DNA of 64,000 nt from positions 1 through 64,000 of IMG/VR virus record IMGVR_UViG_3300025137_000014; one strand, given 5' to 3'. Numbering within the stretch: the first letter of the stretch is position 1; each line of letters opens with the position of its first letter. This document shows, in pieces, positions 61,294 to 64,000 of the stretch. This DNA is from a virus. Under the pieces are notes generated by a model, which was given only the letters and a program-made list of their open reading frames with translations, was not told the DNA's origin and ran no database searches. Position numbers and translations under genes: made by a program.

Positions 61294-62302
61294 TCTATTC
61301 AAAAAAGCGGCTTGGTTTACTGATATTCATTATGGTATGCGTAACAACGCACGCCAACACAATGTTGATTGTGATGAATTCATAGACTGGTTTATTCAAG
61401 AAGCCAAAGCTAAAGGTTGCGAAACTTGTATCTTTGGTGGTGACTGGCATCATAATCGTGCTAGTTTAAATATTTCAACTATGAAGTATAGCCTTGCTGG
61501 TTTACGTAAACTTAATAATTCATTCGAAAAGGTTTACTTTATTTTAGGTAATCATGATTTGTTTTATCGTGAAACCCGTGATACAAACTCAGTAGAGTTT
61601 GCAAAAGAGTTACCTAATGTAGTGCTTATCGATGATAAACTAGTTGAAGGCGATGTAGCATTGACTAGTTGGTTAGTTGGCGATGAATGGAAAGAAGTAC
61701 CAAAAATAAACACAAAATATATGTTCGGACACTTTGAACTTCCGACATTTAAATTAAATGCAATGGTAGAAATGCCTGACCATGGTGGTCTAAAAAGTGA
61801 AATGTTTAAACATCAAGATTTTGTTTTCTCAGGACACTTTCATCATCGTCAAGTGAAAGGCAACGTGATATACACCGGCAATGCATTCCCACACAACTTC
61901 TCCGATGCAGGAGATGATGACCGTGGTTGGATGTTCTTAGAATGGGACAAGGAACCGGAATTCTTTGCATGGCCAAATGCTCCTAAATATAAAAATATCA
62001 TGTTGTCTGCATTGCTTGAAGACCCATCAAAGTACTTGTTACCTAAAACAAGTGCAAGAATAACACTTGATATAGACATTACGTATGAAGAAGCAACATT
62101 TATAAAAGATACGTTTGTTGAAGCATATGATTTACGAGACATTGCATTACAGCCAATGAAAAACAGTGAACATGAAAGTGACACTGGCGCTGAAATACAT
62201 TTTGAAACAATCGATGAAATTGTGATTTCACAATTAAACTCTATTGATGATAATGGTAGCTTTAATAAAAAAGTTCTTGTTGAACTATATCAAAATCTAT
62301 AA
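61286..62302 (+). CDS. 47: Recombination endonuclease subunit gp47 (Mre11/SbcD-like)
   Basis: 338 residues from ATG 61286, overlapping gp55. The metallophosphoesterase motifs appear in order: DIHYG (13-17), GGDWHH, LGNHD, and SGHFHHRQ. gp47 with gp46 resects DNA ends for recombination-dependent replication. The length matches T4 gp47 (339). Followed after 3 bases by the SDR gene. Confidence 0.92.
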   Translation: MTNLFKKAAWFTDIHYGMRNNARQHNVDCDEFIDWFIQEAKAKGCETCIFGGDWHHNRASLNISTMKYSLAGLRKLNNSFEKVYFILGNHDLFYRETRDTNSVEFAKELPNVVLIDDKLVEGDVALTSWLVGDEWKEVPKINTKYMFGHFELPTFKLNAMVEMPDHGGLKSEMFKHQDFVFSGHFHHRQVKGNVIYTGNAFPHNFSDAGDDDRGWMFLEWDKEPEFFAWPNAPKYKNIMLSALLEDPSKYLLPKTSARITLDIDITYEEATFIKDTFVEAYDLRDIALQPMKNSEHESDTGAEIHFETIDEIVISQLNSIDDNGSFNKKVLVELYQNL

Positions 62303-62305
62303 TAC

Positions 62306-62911
62306 ATGAAAAAGGTTTTAATTACAGGAAATAGAAACTATGGGCTTTGCAAAAGTATTTGCAATCTGTTTGATACTGTGGATGATATTAGCTATACTAC
62401 TATCAGTCGGAGCAATGGTTGGAATCTGGATGTAGGTCCAGAACAAAAGCGACTAGCCGATTATTTTGTAGATGAAAAGTTTGATATTTTTATCAACAAT
62501 TCTGCTATATGGAAGTTTCATCAAATTATGATTGCCGAACAAGTTTATGCAAAATGTGTTGAAGAAAAACATTCTGCACATTTTATACATATGGGTTCTA
62601 CTGCTGATACAGGTGTAAAAGGAAGAACGTGGAGATACCCAACTGAAAAGAAAGCATTAAGAGATTACAATCGTGACTTAACGTACATGACAATGGGTGG
62701 GTCTAATGTAAAGACCACATGCTTGTCACCTGGTAGTTTAACTACACCAAGTGTGATGAAAAAACACCCTGATAGAAAGTTTTTAGATACAGAGTACGTA
62801 GCTGATTTGATTTTATGGTTGATTAATCAACCAGATTATGTTAATATTAATGAAATTTCTGTAGATCCAATACAAGCAGGAATATACGCAAGAGAGGTAG
62901 ACGTTTGCTAA
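62306..62911 (+). CDS. Short-chain dehydrogenase-like protein between gp47 and gp46
   Basis: 201 residues. VLITGNRNYGLCKSI is a Rossmann nucleotide-binding start (the usual GxxxGxG is altered), INNSA is the SDR NNAG-like motif, HMGS the catalytic Ser strand, and YPTEKKAL the YxxxK pair. SPGSLTTPSV matches the PG motif. An NAD(P)-dependent redox enzyme of unknown substrate. It is unexpected between two recombination genes and shares 7 bases with gp46. Confidence 0.75.
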   Translation: MKKVLITGNRNYGLCKSICNLFDTVDDISYTTISRSNGWNLDVGPEQKRLADYFVDEKFDIFINNSAIWKFHQIMIAEQVYAKCVEEKHSAHFIHMGSTADTGVKGRTWRYPTEKKALRDYNRDLTYMTMGGSNVKTTCLSPGSLTTPSVMKKHPDRKFLDTEYVADLILWLINQPDYVNINEISVDPIQAGIYAREVDVC

Positions 62912-64000
62912 AGATTAAGAATATAACGGTCCGTAACTTTATGAGTGTTGGTAACGTAACACAGGCAGTAGACCTGGAACGTGACGCATTAACACTTGTA
63001 TTAGGTAACAACCTAGACTTGGGCGGTGATGGTTCTCGTAATGGTACGGGCAAGACCACACTTATCAATGCGTTATCATATGGTATATATGGAAATGCAC
63101 TTACCAATATTAGAAAAGATAATCTAATCAATAAGACAAATGGTAAGAACATGATTGTTACTATTGACTTTGAATTTAACGGAAGTCAATACAGGATTGA
63201 ACGTGGACGTAGACCTAATGTATTTCGTTTTGTCAGAGACGGCATCGATTTAAATGACGGTGGTGATGAAGCACAAGGTGAAATGAGACAAACTCAAGTA
63301 GAAGTTGATTCTATTATTGGTATTTCTCATGCAATGTTTAAACACATAGTTGCACTTAATACATACACAGAACCGTTCTTAAGTTTAAGAGCGAATGACC
63401 AGCGTGAACTAATTGAAGAATTACTAGGTATTACTGAATTGTCTCGCAAAGCAGAGGCACTTAAAGAAGTAGTCAAAGAAACAAAAGACCAGATGAAAGA
63501 CGAAGAATACAGTCTTAAAGCAAAAGAAGATGCTAATACTCGTATTCTAAAAAGCATTTCAGACATTGAACGTAGACAACGTATCTGGAAAGACAAGCAC
63601 GAAAAAGAATTAAAAGAATTAGAGTCAGCCTTAGACGCATTATCTCACGTAGATATCAAACAAGAGATTGCTAATCATCAACTATTAAATGATTATATAG
63701 AAAAGAAATCTAAGTTAGATGAAGCGAATAGATGGGTTGACAGTATCACTGTTGATAATCAAAAATTTTCCGATTTAGAAACAAGAGTAATCAGTGATAT
63801 AGAAAAGATTAAAGACCATAAATGTTTTGCATGTGGACAAGAAGTGCATGATGATAAACAAGAAGAAATATTAAAAGACAAAGAAGAATTATTAGGTGAA
63901 ACTAAATCACACTTAATGGAAAATTCAAGTAAGTTAGATACACATACAAAAGTAATCAATGATGTAGGTGAACTTGGTGTTAGACCTAGTGTGTTTTACG
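62905..64000 (+). CDS. 46: Recombination endonuclease subunit gp46 (Rad50/SbcC-like), partial
   Basis: 365 residues visible, running off the window. The start is TTG at 62905, with AGAGAGG just upstream; the first in-frame ATG (62941) would remove the first beta strand LKIKNITVRNF. The Walker A region is NLDLGGDGSRNGTGKTT, the usual extended loop of phage gp46. A long coiled coil begins near residue 170, and CFACG near residue 308 is the zinc-hook CxxC at its apex. ATPase partner of gp47. Confidence 0.92.
   Translation, partial: MLKIKNITVRNFMSVGNVTQAVDLERDALTLVLGNNLDLGGDGSRNGTGKTTLINALSYGIYGNALTNIRKDNLINKTNGKNMIVTIDFEFNGSQYRIERGRRPNVFRFVRDGIDLNDGGDEAQGEMRQTQVEVDSIIGISHAMFKHIVALNTYTEPFLSLRANDQRELIEELLGITELSRKAEALKEVVKETKDQMKDEEYSLKAKEDANTRILKSISDIERRQRIWKDKHEKELKELESALDALSHVDIKQEIANHQLLNDYIEKKSKLDEANRWVDSITVDNQKFSDLETRVISDIEKIKDHKCFACGQEVHDDKQEEILKDKEELLGETKSHLMENSSKLDTHTKVINDVGELGVRPSVFY

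Noticed and set aside
1-64000. Cyanophage with photosynthesis genes
   Set aside because: speD, gp55 and the structural genes resemble marine cyanophages, but no psbA, hli or other photosynthesis gene was seen, so the host is left open.

Overview
The window is a piece of a T4-like contractile-tailed phage genome, AT-rich by eye and densely packed. It is probably a marine phage. The evidence for T4-like is a recognisable set of core genes: baseplate wedge gp6, gp25 and gp53, hub gp5, a gp48-like tube cap, the late sigma factor gp55, and the recombination nuclease pair gp47/gp46. The phage carries no photosynthesis genes and I see no tRNA or CRISPR. The host is not shown. A GANTC site (the CcrM target in Alphaproteobacteria) recurs in its early promoters and hints at an alphaproteobacterial host, but this is inference.

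Layout. 1-5048 (+): the end of an unknown gene, a structured non-coding stretch, then many small early genes read from strong sigma70-like promoters. 5045-7301 (-): two SGNH-hydrolase-like genes. 7373-10084 (+): a PTH2-like protein, an unknown protein, two micro-genes, an AdoMet decarboxylase and a nucleotidyltransferase-cupin fusion. 10140-11720 (+): a secreted FG-GAP beta-propeller. 11813-15010 (+): a late-promoter operon of sugar genes (cupin, C-methyltransferase, a zinc-finger micro-gene, an unknown gene, an epimerase). 14998-31831 (-): a tightly overlapped accessory run with a DegT aminotransferase, a GDP-fucose-synthase-like SDR, five radical SAM proteins (one fused to glycosyltransferase-like, sulfotransferase-like and methyltransferase domains), an SGNH protein, a sulfotransferase-like protein and three DxD glycosyltransferases. 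31888-48086 (-): tail fibre or baseplate proteins, including proteins of 2944 and 1441 residues. 48214-50912 (+): an inserted island with ClpP, a secreted polysaccharide-lyase-like protein and three small genes. 50905-60297 (-): a lysozyme-like protein, gp5 with an M15 peptidase, an SGNH protein, a 1620-residue hub protein, gp53 and a gp48-like protein. 60421-64000 (+): gp55, gp47, an SDR and the start of gp46.

Regulation is unusually legible. Eleven plus-strand promoters have TTGACA boxes, and nine of them hold GANTC at a fixed place in the spacer. Late promoters appear as GATAAATA 20-34 bases before structural and sugar genes. Three convergent gene ends carry hairpin-plus-T-run terminators, all three lying at least partly inside the opposing coding sequence.

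The most novel element is the 16117-31831 operon. It has almost no intergenic space, its own sigma70-like promoter and five radical SAM enzymes, four with the auxiliary-cluster cysteines at the N-terminus. Beside it is a dedicated sugar-nucleotide pathway. I read this as a phage-encoded route for making or remodelling an unusual, possibly sulfated, glycan on the virion or host envelope. The product is unknown and that function is inference.
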